This document shows positions 43,743 through 51,935 of a stretch of DNA of 64,000 nt, piece by piece. Position 1 is the first letter of the stretch. Every line of letters begins with the position of its first letter. The stretch is taken from the NCBI GenBank assembly GCA_903231505.1, contig CAFBRK010000214.1, positions 86,416-150,415 of the forward strand, written 5' to 3'. A program made the position numbers and the translations under genes. Below the pieces are notes generated by a model that did no database searches, had not been told where the DNA came from, and was given only the letters and a program-made list of their open reading frames with translations. The stretch comes from Olavius algarvensis associated proteobacterium Delta 3. Its GTDB lineage: Bacteria > Desulfobacterota > Desulfobacteria > Desulfobacterales > CAFBRK01.

Positions 43743-45635
43743 GTGGCGGGTGAAAACTATAAACGCAGACTTACCGCTATTCTCAGCGCAGACGTGGTCG
43801 GTTACAGCCGCCTCATGGGTGAGGACGAATTTGCCACTGTCGCCACCCTCAAATCCCATCGCCGACTAATTACCGAACAAATCGAGGCATTCGACGGACG
43901 GGTGGTGGACTCACCGGGAGACAACATCCTTGCCGAATTTAACAGCATTGTGGATGCGGTGTCCTGTGCAGTGGAGATTCAGGAGGCAATTGAGGAACAG
44001 AACCGAGATTTGCCGGAAAACCGCATGATGGCCTTCAGAATCGGCGTCAATCTCGGGGACGTTGTTCAGGACGGACATCGCATCCATGGCGACGGTGTCA
44101 ATATCGCCGCCAGGATCGAGGGTCTGGCGGACCCCGGCGGGGTGTCCATTTCAGGAACCGCGTTTGACAGCGTTCGAAATAAGCTTGGTTATGGTTACCA
44201 GTTTTCGGGAGAACAGAAGGTAAAAAATATCGCTCAGCCGGTGCGCGTCTATAAGGTGTTGACCCGGCCCGAAGATGCGGGGAAGGTGATCGGAGAAAAA
44301 CGATTTGTCGGACGGATGTCGCGCCGTGTTGCATTTGCGGCCATTTTAACCCTGTGCGTCATAACCGCCGGGCTGGTGTCATACTATATTTACCTGCATC
44401 AATCCGGCAGAATAGAGCCCGCCTCCATTGAAAAGATGGCATTCCCCTTGCCGGACGAGCATTCCATAGCCGTCCTCCCGTTCGACAACATGAGCGGTGA
44501 TCCGGACCAGGACTATTTCAGCGACGGGTTCACCGAACAGCTCATCACCAACCTCTCCATGGTGCCCAACCTCTTTGTCATTGCCCGCAACTCATCCTTC
44601 AGTTTCAAGGGGAAAGCGGTCAAGGTGCAGCAGGTCGCCGAGGAACTGGGAGTGCGGTATGTTATGGAGGGAAGTGTTCAGAGAGCAGGGGAAAAGGTGC
44701 GGTTCAATGCCCAGTTGATCGACGCCATCAGCGGCCGGCACTTGTGGGCGGAGAAATTCGACCGGAAGCTTCAGGATATATTCGCTCTACAGGATGAGAT
44801 TACCCTGAAGATCATAAGCGCTGTCGGTGCCGAGGTGACCCGGGGCGAGCGGGCCCGCATCAATGCAATAGGGACAAATAGTGTTGATGCCTACCTTAAA
44901 GCGATACAAGGTTGGGAGTACTTTTATGCTCCAACCCGGGAGACCAACCGTCTGGCCCGCAAACTGGCAGAAGAAGCCATTGAACTCGATCCTGAGTATC
45001 AAAACGCCTACTGCCTTCTGGGGGTCACCCACTTTATGGATGTGTTCCTCGGCACATCCAAATCCCCTCGAAAGTCATTTGATACAGCAGTCAGTTATTT
45101 TGAAAAAGTGCTCGCCGTTGACGAGGCCCACCCCATTGCCCGCAGTGCTCTGGCATATGTTTATGGGATGCAACGGAAATATGACATGGCCTTGGCTCAG
45201 GCCCAGCAGGCAATCGAATCCAATCCCGGCAGGGCCAATACTCACTTTGTTCTGGGGTCCATTTTTTACTTTACGGGCAGGTATGCGGAAGCCCTTCAAA
45301 CGTTCAAAAGAGTGATCCGACTCGACCCAAAAGGACCGGCTTACTATTATCTCGGATTGGGCCATGCCTACCGCGGTCTCGGGAAATATGAGGATGCCAT
45401 TGCAGCCTATCAGAAAGCGCTTGACGGGAAGCCTAAATACTGGATGGCTCGCATATTTCTATCCGCTACGTATAACATGGCCGGTCAGGAGGAGAATGCT
45501 CGAGCTGAAGCTGAAGAGGTTTTAAGGATCAATCCTAAGTTCTCTCTTGAAAAGCTGGCAAAGAGCTTGCCGTACAAAGATAAAGAATATTTAAACGATG
45601 CCATTGAAGCCATGCGCAAAGCGGGTTTGAAGTAA
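43743..45635 (+). CDS. Class III adenylate/guanylate cyclase with TPR sensor domain
   Basis: A 630-residue protein. The N-terminal cyclase domain (about 8-175) has metal-binding D17 (LSADVVGYSRLM) and D60 (VVDSPGDNILAEF) and the transition-state residues N120 and R124 (GDGVNIAARIEG). One transmembrane helix (about 196-217) leads to a periplasmic region with a FlgO/TolB-like segment (SIAVLPFDNMSGDPDQDYFS, then YVMEGSVQRAGEKVR) and several TPR repeats (about 420-610). The cyclase is therefore cytoplasmic and the TPRs are outside. It probably makes cAMP in response to an envelope signal. The GTG at 43743 with GGAG upstream matches the usual start (AGENYKRRLTAIL). Confidence 0.9.
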   Translation: MAGENYKRRLTAILSADVVGYSRLMGEDEFATVATLKSHRRLITEQIEAFDGRVVDSPGDNILAEFNSIVDAVSCAVEIQEAIEEQNRDLPENRMMAFRIGVNLGDVVQDGHRIHGDGVNIAARIEGLADPGGVSISGTAFDSVRNKLGYGYQFSGEQKVKNIAQPVRVYKVLTRPEDAGKVIGEKRFVGRMSRRVAFAAILTLCVITAGLVSYYIYLHQSGRIEPASIEKMAFPLPDEHSIAVLPFDNMSGDPDQDYFSDGFTEQLITNLSMVPNLFVIARNSSFSFKGKAVKVQQVAEELGVRYVMEGSVQRAGEKVRFNAQLIDAISGRHLWAEKFDRKLQDIFALQDEITLKIISAVGAEVTRGERARINAIGTNSVDAYLKAIQGWEYFYAPTRETNRLARKLAEEAIELDPEYQNAYCLLGVTHFMDVFLGTSKSPRKSFDTAVSYFEKVLAVDEAHPIARSALAYVYGMQRKYDMALAQAQQAIESNPGRANTHFVLGSIFYFTGRYAEALQTFKRVIRLDPKGPAYYYLGLGHAYRGLGKYEDAIAAYQKALDGKPKYWMARIFLSATYNMAGQEENARAEAEEVLRINPKFSLEKLAKSLPYKDKEYLNDAIEAMRKAGLK

Positions 45636-45749
45636 GCACATCAAAAGGCCAAGTCGCACACGTGATGAACCGTCCGACCACGTATAGAGGTGGCCGCCTT
45701 TTATTTACGGGCCTATAAACAAAACTAAGGCTGCGGTAATCAGGCATTC

Positions 45750-45857
45750 TTTCACCCCCACCGGGCCTCCCCCATCAAGGGGGAGGACTATCTTTTCTCC
45801 CTCCCCTGGCGGGAGGGAGCCAGTGGGAGGGGGTAAGGTTGGCTCATTCCTTATTTT
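45750..45857. repeat. Dispersed palindromic repeat, family 1, copy 2
   Basis: Matches 7616-7725 in orientation and layout, with base changes in the palindromes that mostly keep pairing. It lies directly before the broken acyltransferase gene. Confidence 0.7.
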
Positions 45858-45921
45858 TCTTCACAGGAGTTTATTTAAAATTTTGCCAGGCAACAGCATC
45901 TTCACGAGCAACCAAATTCCT

Positions 45922-46556
45922 ATGACAAACACTACAGAGTCCAGCCGCATTCTTTTCCTCGATAATTTGCGTTATCTCATGGTGTTGTTGGTCGTTGTTC
46001 TGCATGCGGCCATCCCTTACAGCAATTTCGTACCGTGGTGGTGCGTCAAAGTGCCGAATGCGCATGCTGTTTTTTTTGATGTCGTCATCCTGATCCTCGA
46101 TGTGTTTTTCATGCCGGTGCTGTTTTTCATCGCCGGTTATTTCGCCATATCATCGTTTCAAAAAAAAGGATTCAGGGTTTTCCTCCGGCGAAAATTCAAA
46201 CGATTGGGACTGCCTCTGTTGATCGCCATCCCGATAGTCAGTCCAACCTTTTCCTATATTTACCACTTTACCCGGAATGGATTTTCCGCTCACTTGAATT
46301 TCGGCATTTACTGGGTCAATTACATGAAAACCATTGCCGATCTTCCCCTCGGGATCATGACCTCCATCGATCAATTCAGCCAGTCACATCTGTGGTTTAT
46401 GTCGTTGCTGCTGTTTTTTTCATTGTTTTCGCCCCATTTGCACGAGCAAAAATAACGGTTGAGGATTCCGAAAGGATTGAATCCCCAAAAAAAGCGTCAT
46501 CCGGATCCATAATTATCGTACTTGCGGCTGTGGGGTTTCTTTCCGCGGTGGTCCGT
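45922..46556 (+). pseudogene. Acyltransferase 3 family protein, broken copy
   Basis: The first 165 or so codons (RILFLDNLRYLMVLLVVVLH, FVPWWCVKVPNAHAVFFDVV, TSIDQFSQSHLWFMSLLLFF) are closely similar to the intact gene at 51936-53186. Near 46425-46440 the frame shifts and stops at 46455. Recognisable text continues in another frame (SSGSIIIVLAAVGFLSAV) to about 46556 and is then lost. The missing part corresponds to the last 200 residues. Acyltransferase 3 proteins are multi-pass membrane enzymes that acylate sugars or peptides. Confidence 0.8.
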
Positions 46557-47047
46557 CGTCGGAATTTATGCTCTTTTTATCATCATGTTGATCACCATTG
46601 GTTCTGCCGGATCCTGATGCACCCAGATCGACAAAAGACGAGAAACGGTAGCAGAATACACGGCAAATTTTTGACGCCACGCTTTTAGATAATTAATATC
46701 TTCATATAACCAATTGTTCCATTCCACCTGACGTCGTACTCTTTTCCTTTCATTTGCGCAGTTGTTTTCCGCATCAGATGTGATCAAGACCTTCGTTAAA
46801 GCATGAATCTGGGTAGTCCTCCGTCCGCCGATCAGTTTCGCCGTGTTTTGTATACCGCTTGTCATAAATATGTTCCGAAATAAGGATGGCGGCATAAGTG
46901 GTTGTAACAAAAAAACGTTCGTCAATCGGAACGTTTTTTTGCCAACCTCTATAGAATCTTATCACGGTTCTACTGAGTCCATATGCAATACCATATCATT
47001 GGGGGGATCAATGCTTGCTTTGGACTGTAACAAAAGGAGGTCTAAAG
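46557..47047. other. Non-coding stretch between broken acyltransferase and acyl-CoA dehydrogenase
   Basis: About 490 bases of lower similarity to anything else here. Two open frames on the minus strand (46566-46925 and 46774-46965) have no recognisable domain and overlap each other, so I do not call them. The region contains one perfect 12-bp hairpin, listed separately. Confidence 0.4.
46909..46940. terminator. Bidirectional terminator hairpin
   Basis: AAAAAAACGTTC (46909-46920) pairs perfectly with GAACGTTTTTTT (46929-46940) around an eight-base loop. A and T tracts flank the core on both strands, so it can act in both directions. Confidence 0.6.
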
Positions 47048-48898
47048 ATGGCACAACTCATAGCGAACCGACGGGATATAGAGTTTGTGTTGTACGAGCA
47101 GATGGAGGTGGAAACGCTTTTAAAGGAAAAAAAATATACTGGATTGAACCGGAAAATGATCGACATGCTCATCTCCGAAGCTGCGAATTTGGGCATCAAG
47201 GAAATTCTGCCAACCTGGGCCGAGGGAGACAGAGAGGGCGTCGGTTTCGAATCAGGTAACGTATCTACCCCTGAATGCTTCAAACGCCCGCATCAGCTTA
47301 TTCGGGAAGGCGGATGGGTTTCCCTGGCGGAAAAGACCGAACTCGGGGGGCAGGGGCTTCCCCATGTCGTTGCCTGCGCCCTACGCGAATACCTGCACGG
47401 TGCCAATTCAGTACTTATCTCCTTCGCCTGTTTCGGCCACGGTACCGGAAAAATGATAGAGCTTTACGGTACCGAAACGCAGAAAAGACTGTTTCTAACA
47501 AAGCTGTACACTGGCGAATGGGCCGGCACCATGCTGCTGACCGAGCCCCAGGCAGGATCTGATGTCGGGGCGCTCACCACATCGGCCGTAAAAAATCCGG
47601 ATGGAACCTATTCGCTCTCGGGAAACAAGATTTTTATCTCAAACGGCGACCATGATTTGTCTGAAAATATCATTCATCCGGTTCTGGCCCGGGTTGAGGG
47701 CGCCGCAAAGGGGGCAAAGGGGATCTCTATTTTCATCGTTCCCAAGATCTGGGTAAATGACGACGGGAGCCTCGGCGAACCGAACGATATCGTGTGCACC
47801 GGCATCGAAGAAAAGATGGGAACCCATGGAAGTCCGACATGCAGCATGGCCTTGGGGAGTAAGGGAATTTGCCGGGGATTGTTGCTTGGGAAGGCGAACC
47901 AGGGGATGCGAATCATGTTCAAAATGATGAACGAAGCGCGTCTGTATGTCGGATATATGGGATTTGTTTTTTCAAGTGTCGCCTACATGTATGGGTTGAG
48001 TTATGCCAAGGAGAGATTGCAGGGAAAAGACCTGAGTGCCGGAAAAGATCCGGAGGCGGCACAGGTGCCGATCATTCGACATCCGGATGTCCGAAGAATG
48101 TTGACCTGGATGAAAGCCCATGTGGAAGGCATGCGCAGCTTCGTTTATTATGTCTATTCTCGTTTCGATCGGGCGGCCTGCGCCGGAACGGACTCTGAAA
48201 AGGAACGGTACAACGAACAGATCGCACTTCTCACGCCGGTGGTAAAAGCCTATTGTGCCACCCGGGGTTTCGAGGTCTGTATTCAGGCGATGCAGGTCTA
48301 TGGTGGCTACGGGTATATTCGAGACTATCCTCCGGAACAGCTGGCCAGAGATTGCAAACTGATGTCCATATTCGAGGGTACCGATGGAATTCAGGCCATG
48401 GATCTGCTGGGACGTAAACTCGGGATGAAAAACGGGGCTGTTTTTATGGATTTTCTCGGGGAAATCAAAAAGACCATCGCTATGGCCAGAGATGTGAGAG
48501 GTCTCGACGATTTGGCAGAAAAATTGGAAGGGGCGACAGAGAAGCTGGGAGAAACCGCTATGCACATCGGCATGCAGGCCATGTCGCCGGAAATAAAAAC
48601 CGCTTTTTCCTTTGCCCATCCCTTTCTGATGGCAATGGGGGATGTCTGCATGGCATGGATGCTTCTGTGGCGGGCAGTTGCTGCCGGCCCAAAGCTGGAC
48701 GACATCGTCAACGGGAAGAAAGGGGAAACGCGCAGCGAAATCGTTCGACATGATGCCTCTGCGGCCTTTTATGATGGGCAGCTGAAAACGGCGGCCCATT
48801 ATATAGAAACCTTGCTTCCGGAAACTCTGGGGAAAATGGAGGGAATCCTGCGGGGCAATCAATCTACGGTGACGATGGATGAGAGGGCCTTCGGCTAG
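47048..48898 (+). CDS. Acyl-CoA dehydrogenase (long form with C-terminal extension)
   Basis: A 616-residue acyl-CoA dehydrogenase of the larger type with an N-terminal extension (MAQLIANRRDIEFVLYEQME) and an extra C-terminal domain. Core motifs are TMLLTEPQAGSDVG, FISNGDHD, the region AFEVCIQAMQVYGGYGYIRD-like (GFEVCIQAMQVYGGYGY) and IFEGTDGIQAMDL. Such enzymes carry out the first oxidation of beta-oxidation or related acid degradation. The ATG at 47048 has AGGAGG upstream. A small remnant of a second copy is at 53472-53609. Confidence 0.92.
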   Translation: MAQLIANRRDIEFVLYEQMEVETLLKEKKYTGLNRKMIDMLISEAANLGIKEILPTWAEGDREGVGFESGNVSTPECFKRPHQLIREGGWVSLAEKTELGGQGLPHVVACALREYLHGANSVLISFACFGHGTGKMIELYGTETQKRLFLTKLYTGEWAGTMLLTEPQAGSDVGALTTSAVKNPDGTYSLSGNKIFISNGDHDLSENIIHPVLARVEGAAKGAKGISIFIVPKIWVNDDGSLGEPNDIVCTGIEEKMGTHGSPTCSMALGSKGICRGLLLGKANQGMRIMFKMMNEARLYVGYMGFVFSSVAYMYGLSYAKERLQGKDLSAGKDPEAAQVPIIRHPDVRRMLTWMKAHVEGMRSFVYYVYSRFDRAACAGTDSEKERYNEQIALLTPVVKAYCATRGFEVCIQAMQVYGGYGYIRDYPPEQLARDCKLMSIFEGTDGIQAMDLLGRKLGMKNGAVFMDFLGEIKKTIAMARDVRGLDDLAEKLEGATEKLGETAMHIGMQAMSPEIKTAFSFAHPFLMAMGDVCMAWMLLWRAVAAGPKLDDIVNGKKGETRSEIVRHDASAAFYDGQLKTAAHYIETLLPETLGKMEGILRGNQSTVTMDERAFG

Positions 48899-48971
48899 CA
48901 ATTTAAGAATGGAAATCCGTCCGCCTTGTTGATAAAAGAAATGTTGGACACACGAATCGGGGCGCGACTCA

Positions 48972-50702
48972 ATGAAACCAGTTCGATCTTTTATCCTGCC
49001 GGCAGTCGCCGTGGCTCTCACCTTTGGGGTCGTAGGATTTTTCCAGCGGCCGGCTTCCGTTGAGCCGTCGACAATGGCGGAGGTCCGGCAGGAGGCCGAA
49101 CGGGGCGGCTATCGGATCATCGATGCGGATACACTTTGGGGATTGTACCGATCCAATCGTGAGAAGATCCTTTTGGTGGACACGCGTCAGGAATGGGAAC
49201 ACCGTGCCGGTCACATCGACGGAAGCACTAATTTTCCCACGCCGCCCTCATGGACATCTCGATGGCTCAAAAAAGGGGCTTTAAAAGAGTTTCTGGGCCC
49301 GAATCAGGATAAGTCGATCGTTTTCTACTGAGCGGGTTTGGCTTGAGTCCGTAGCGACCTGGCGGCTCGGGTAGCCGTTCAATTAGGTTATCAAAATGTC
49401 TTCCGGTACCCGGAAGGATATCCTCAATGGGAATCCAACGGGCTTCCCGTCGCCAAGGCGAAATTAATACCTCAGTCCGTTTCCGAGTCTTCCGGAGTGA
49501 ACCGCTCCCTATCCGGATGGGCCACGTTATGGACGCTGATAGGCGTATTTGCAGGCGGCCTGGCACTGAACCTCACACCCTGCGTCTATCCCCTGATCCC
49601 CATCACCGTTTCCTATTTTAGCGGCAGAAGCACCCGTGGCAAGAGTGGACTTGTTGGACATGGTGTCTGCTACATCGGTGGCCTGGCGCTGACCAACTCG
49701 TTGCTGGGAGTGGTGGCCGCCCTGACTGGAAGCCTGATCGGCGCTTTGCTTCAAAGCCCTCTGGTGCTGTCGGTCATTGCCGCCGTATTGGTTGCGTTCG
49801 CCTTAAGCCTGTTCGGTTTTTGGGAACTCCGCGTTCCCTTTTGGCTCACGAAGGCGGCCTCAACATCCTATTCGGGATTTTTTGGCTCGTTCTTCATGGG
49901 GGTCACGCTGGGCATCGTAGCCGCTCCGTGCATTGGCCCCTTTGTTCTGGGCCTTCTGACCTGGGTGGCGACCCTGGGGGACCCGCTGATCGGGTTTTTC
50001 ATCTTTTTCACCTTGAGTCTGGGTTTGGGGACTCCCCTGTTTGTTCTCGCGATTTTCTCCGGGCAGCTGGCAAAACTGCCAAAATCCGGCGAATGGATGA
50101 ACTGGGTAAGGCGGCTAATGGGCTGGATTCTGGTGGGAATGGCCGCCTATTTTGTCCAGCCGATTCTGCCGGCAGTCTCTCAGCAGTACTTTCTTGGCAT
50201 CGTTGCGATAGCCGCCGGTATCCATTTGGGCTGGCTCGATAAAACAACCGCCACGTTTCGTTTGTTTCCCTGGGTGAAGACCATGGTTGGCACGTTGTGT
50301 CTGGTGTTTGCCACCGTAGTGATCGGCAACCAGCTTTTTATGGGACCATCGGTCAGATGGCATCCCTATTCAAAACAACTCCTGGCTGATTCGGCAGAGA
50401 AGCAGAAGCCGGTGATCATCGATTTTTACGCCAATTGGTGTGCACCCTGCCGTAAACTGGATCAAACCACCTTCCATCAGCCGGATATTGTCCGGCTTTC
50501 TCAGGACGATTTCATCATGGTGAAGGTGGACCTCACCCGGAAAGATGCCCGAAAGTATGACCATCTGTTAGAGGAATATGACATCAAAGGAGTTCCGACC
50601 GTCGTGTTCATAGACGCGGCCGGAAATGAGTGGACGGATTTGCGGTTGATTGATTTTGTCGAATCGGATGAATTTTTGAATCGAATGGTGTCGATTAAAT
50701 GA
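48972..50702 (+). CDS. Candidate double-selenocysteine protein: rhodanese-DsbD fusion
   Basis: One continuous 577-codon frame if the TGA codons at 49329 and 49344 are read as selenocysteine. Order: signal anchor (about 7-24), periplasmic rhodanese domain (about 45-165; LLVDTRQEWEHRAGHIDGS), then KSIVFY-U120-AGLA-U125-VRSDLAARVA. U120 sits at the catalytic rhodanese cysteine, and U125 at the second cysteine of the C-x4-C form of the loop. The domain ends normally (LGYQNVFRYPEGYPQWESNG). A CcdA/DsbD membrane domain (about 185-425) has C204 in LTPCVYPLIP and C320 in AAPCIGPF. A thioredoxin domain carries C490-AP-C493. DsbD moves electrons from cytoplasmic thioredoxin across the membrane. Here the usual DsbD alpha domain is replaced by a Sec-rhodanese. 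A SECIS-like hairpin lies at 49363-49377. No clear ribosome-binding site precedes the ATG at 48972. Confidence 0.82.
49329..49377 (+). promoter_or_regulatory. Two UGA (Sec) codons and shared SECIS-like hairpin
   Basis: TGA codons at 49329-49331 and 49344-49346 are in the same frame. CGGCT (49363-49367) pairs with AGCCG (49373-49377), extendable by two G-T pairs, with loop CGGGT (49368-49372). The loop is 36 bases after the first UGA and 21 after the second, both inside the published bacterial SECIS range, with G at the second loop position. Confidence 0.6.
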
Positions 50703-50737
50703 ATAGCAAGCAATTAACGTAAATCAGGAGACATCAC

Positions 50738-51055
50738 ATGGTACGAGTTAGATTTTTTATGAACGAACCCAATGGCAAGCCCTGAAAGCATTTCAAGAAG
50801 ATTATACCCAGGCTGGGTACAAAGTATGACGTTGAGATAGAAACCACATCCAGACCCAAAGCAGACTACATGACGGATGAATACTTTGAACTGGAGCTGC
50901 CGGTGGCCCCGGCCGTTATGGTGGGGGATCAAATCCTGGTCGAGGGCACCGACATACCAGAGCAACAGATAGAGTCCGCGATCTGCCGGCACCTGGGGCT
51001 TCCGGAGCCGGTGGCCGCCAAAAAGGGGATTATCGACCGCCTGTTCAACCGATAA
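50738..51055 (+). CDS. Candidate selenoprotein: small thioredoxin-fold protein (G-K-P-U motif)
   Basis: A 105-residue protein if the in-frame TGA at 50783-50785 is selenocysteine (U16). The start ATG has GGAG seven bases upstream. The order MVRVRFFMNEPNGKP-U-KHFKKIIPRLG, a strand YDVEIETT, then LPVAPAVMVGDQILV (a cis-proline-like segment) and a final helix is that of glutaredoxin/thioredoxin-like proteins. Sec takes the second active-site position and the first is Gly13, so it would be a one-Sec enzyme. It begins 35 bases after the rhodanese-DsbD gene and is probably its operon partner. No signal peptide is visible, so it should be cytoplasmic. Ordinary gene calling would give only a 61-residue tail from 50870. 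Confidence 0.78.
50783..50819 (+). promoter_or_regulatory. UGA (Sec) codon plus SECIS-like hairpin of small Trx-fold gene
   Basis: TACCCA (50805-50810) pairs with TGGGTA (50814-50819), loop GGC. The loop is 25 bases after the UGA and begins with G, in agreement with the bacterial SECIS pattern. If the top A-T pair opens, the loop is a five-base AGGCT. Confidence 0.6.
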
Positions 51056-51139
51056 ACAGGCAGCGCATATTACTAAAGGATCATCTCTCAATTAGTGGGA
51101 GAAAAACCTTATTGAAATACGAAAGTGGGTATAGGTAAA

Positions 51140-51856
51140 GTGAACCGACATGTCTACCATGATATTCAGGCGACCTGTCGCATACGGCGTCAACATCGGG
51201 CCTGGGAATTGTGGGTTGCGGTGTTGCTGATCGCTCTACTGGGGATCTGTTCGCCGGTTTTGGCGGAGGACAGGGCTATCCACCGGTATGCGGCCCATGG
51301 AAACATAGAAGAGGTTAATAGACTCATCACGGCCCATCCCATTATGGTAAATAAACAAGATGCCTCCGGTGCCACGCCGCTTATCAGCGCTACCAGCAAC
51401 AGCGAAGCAGGGATGGTCGCTTTTCTCTTGTCCAAGGGAGCGGACCCCAATATCGCAAACAACGGTGGCGCGGCGCCGTTGCACTACGCTTCCAGCGCGC
51501 TTCGAGCCAACACGCGCATGGCAGACCTTCTGCGCCAGCATGGGGCAATCATTTATGTTCGGAACAGGGATGGCGGGACGGTTCTGCACAGTGCGGCTGG
51601 GGCGGCGGTTCCGGCCATGATCCGCTATTGGCTGGACCAGGGCATGGGTGTGCACGTCACCGACAATTACGGCAGGCAGCCCATACACTACATCGCCAGG
51701 GCCATGTGGAAGGTGCCCGAGGCTGTTGAGGCGCTCCTGGCTGCCGGAGCGGATATCAACGCCCGGGCCAACAAGGGTAAAACTCCGTTGCAACTGGCAA
51801 CGGAGCGGCGGAACAGCAGGGCCATCGAGGCCCTTAAAGCCAGGGGTGCAAAATAG
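51140..51856 (+). CDS. Secreted ankyrin-repeat protein
   Basis: About 238 residues from the GTG at 51140 (an upstream GTG at 51125 is also possible). A signal peptide (core WVAVLLIALLGICSPVLA, cleavage near AEDRA) is followed by five to six ankyrin repeats (SGATPLISATSNSEAGMVAF, GAAPLHYASSALRA, YGRQPIHYIARAMW, KGKTPLQLATERRNSRAIEA). Periplasmic ankyrin proteins often serve as binding partners or protect redox enzymes (AnkB-type with catalase in Pseudomonas); a link to the upstream redox pair is possible but inferred only from position. Confidence 0.85.
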   Translation: MNRHVYHDIQATCRIRRQHRAWELWVAVLLIALLGICSPVLAEDRAIHRYAAHGNIEEVNRLITAHPIMVNKQDASGATPLISATSNSEAGMVAFLLSKGADPNIANNGGAAPLHYASSALRANTRMADLLRQHGAIIYVRNRDGGTVLHSAAGAAVPAMIRYWLDQGMGVHVTDNYGRQPIHYIARAMWKVPEAVEALLAAGADINARANKGKTPLQLATERRNSRAIEALKARGAK

Positions 51857-51935
51857 GGGCGTATGTGTAACGATATGTGGGATCGAAAAGTTTCGTTTGC
51901 CATGCCTCGCATGCCGGTATTCAGTGCCATTGCCG

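Noticed and set aside
46566..46965. Two overlapping minus-strand open frames (119 and 63 codons)
   Set aside because: No domain, they overlap each other in different frames, and a terminator hairpin lies within them. Left as non-coding.
47972..49021. 349-codon minus-strand open frame
   Set aside because: Antisense to the acyl-CoA dehydrogenase and the start of the rhodanese gene; no domain seen.
48972..49331. Stand-alone 119-codon rhodanese ending at the TGA
   Set aside because: It would end exactly at the catalytic residue and lack the rest of the domain, whose normal sequence continues in the same frame. The Sec reading explains this better than a pseudogene.
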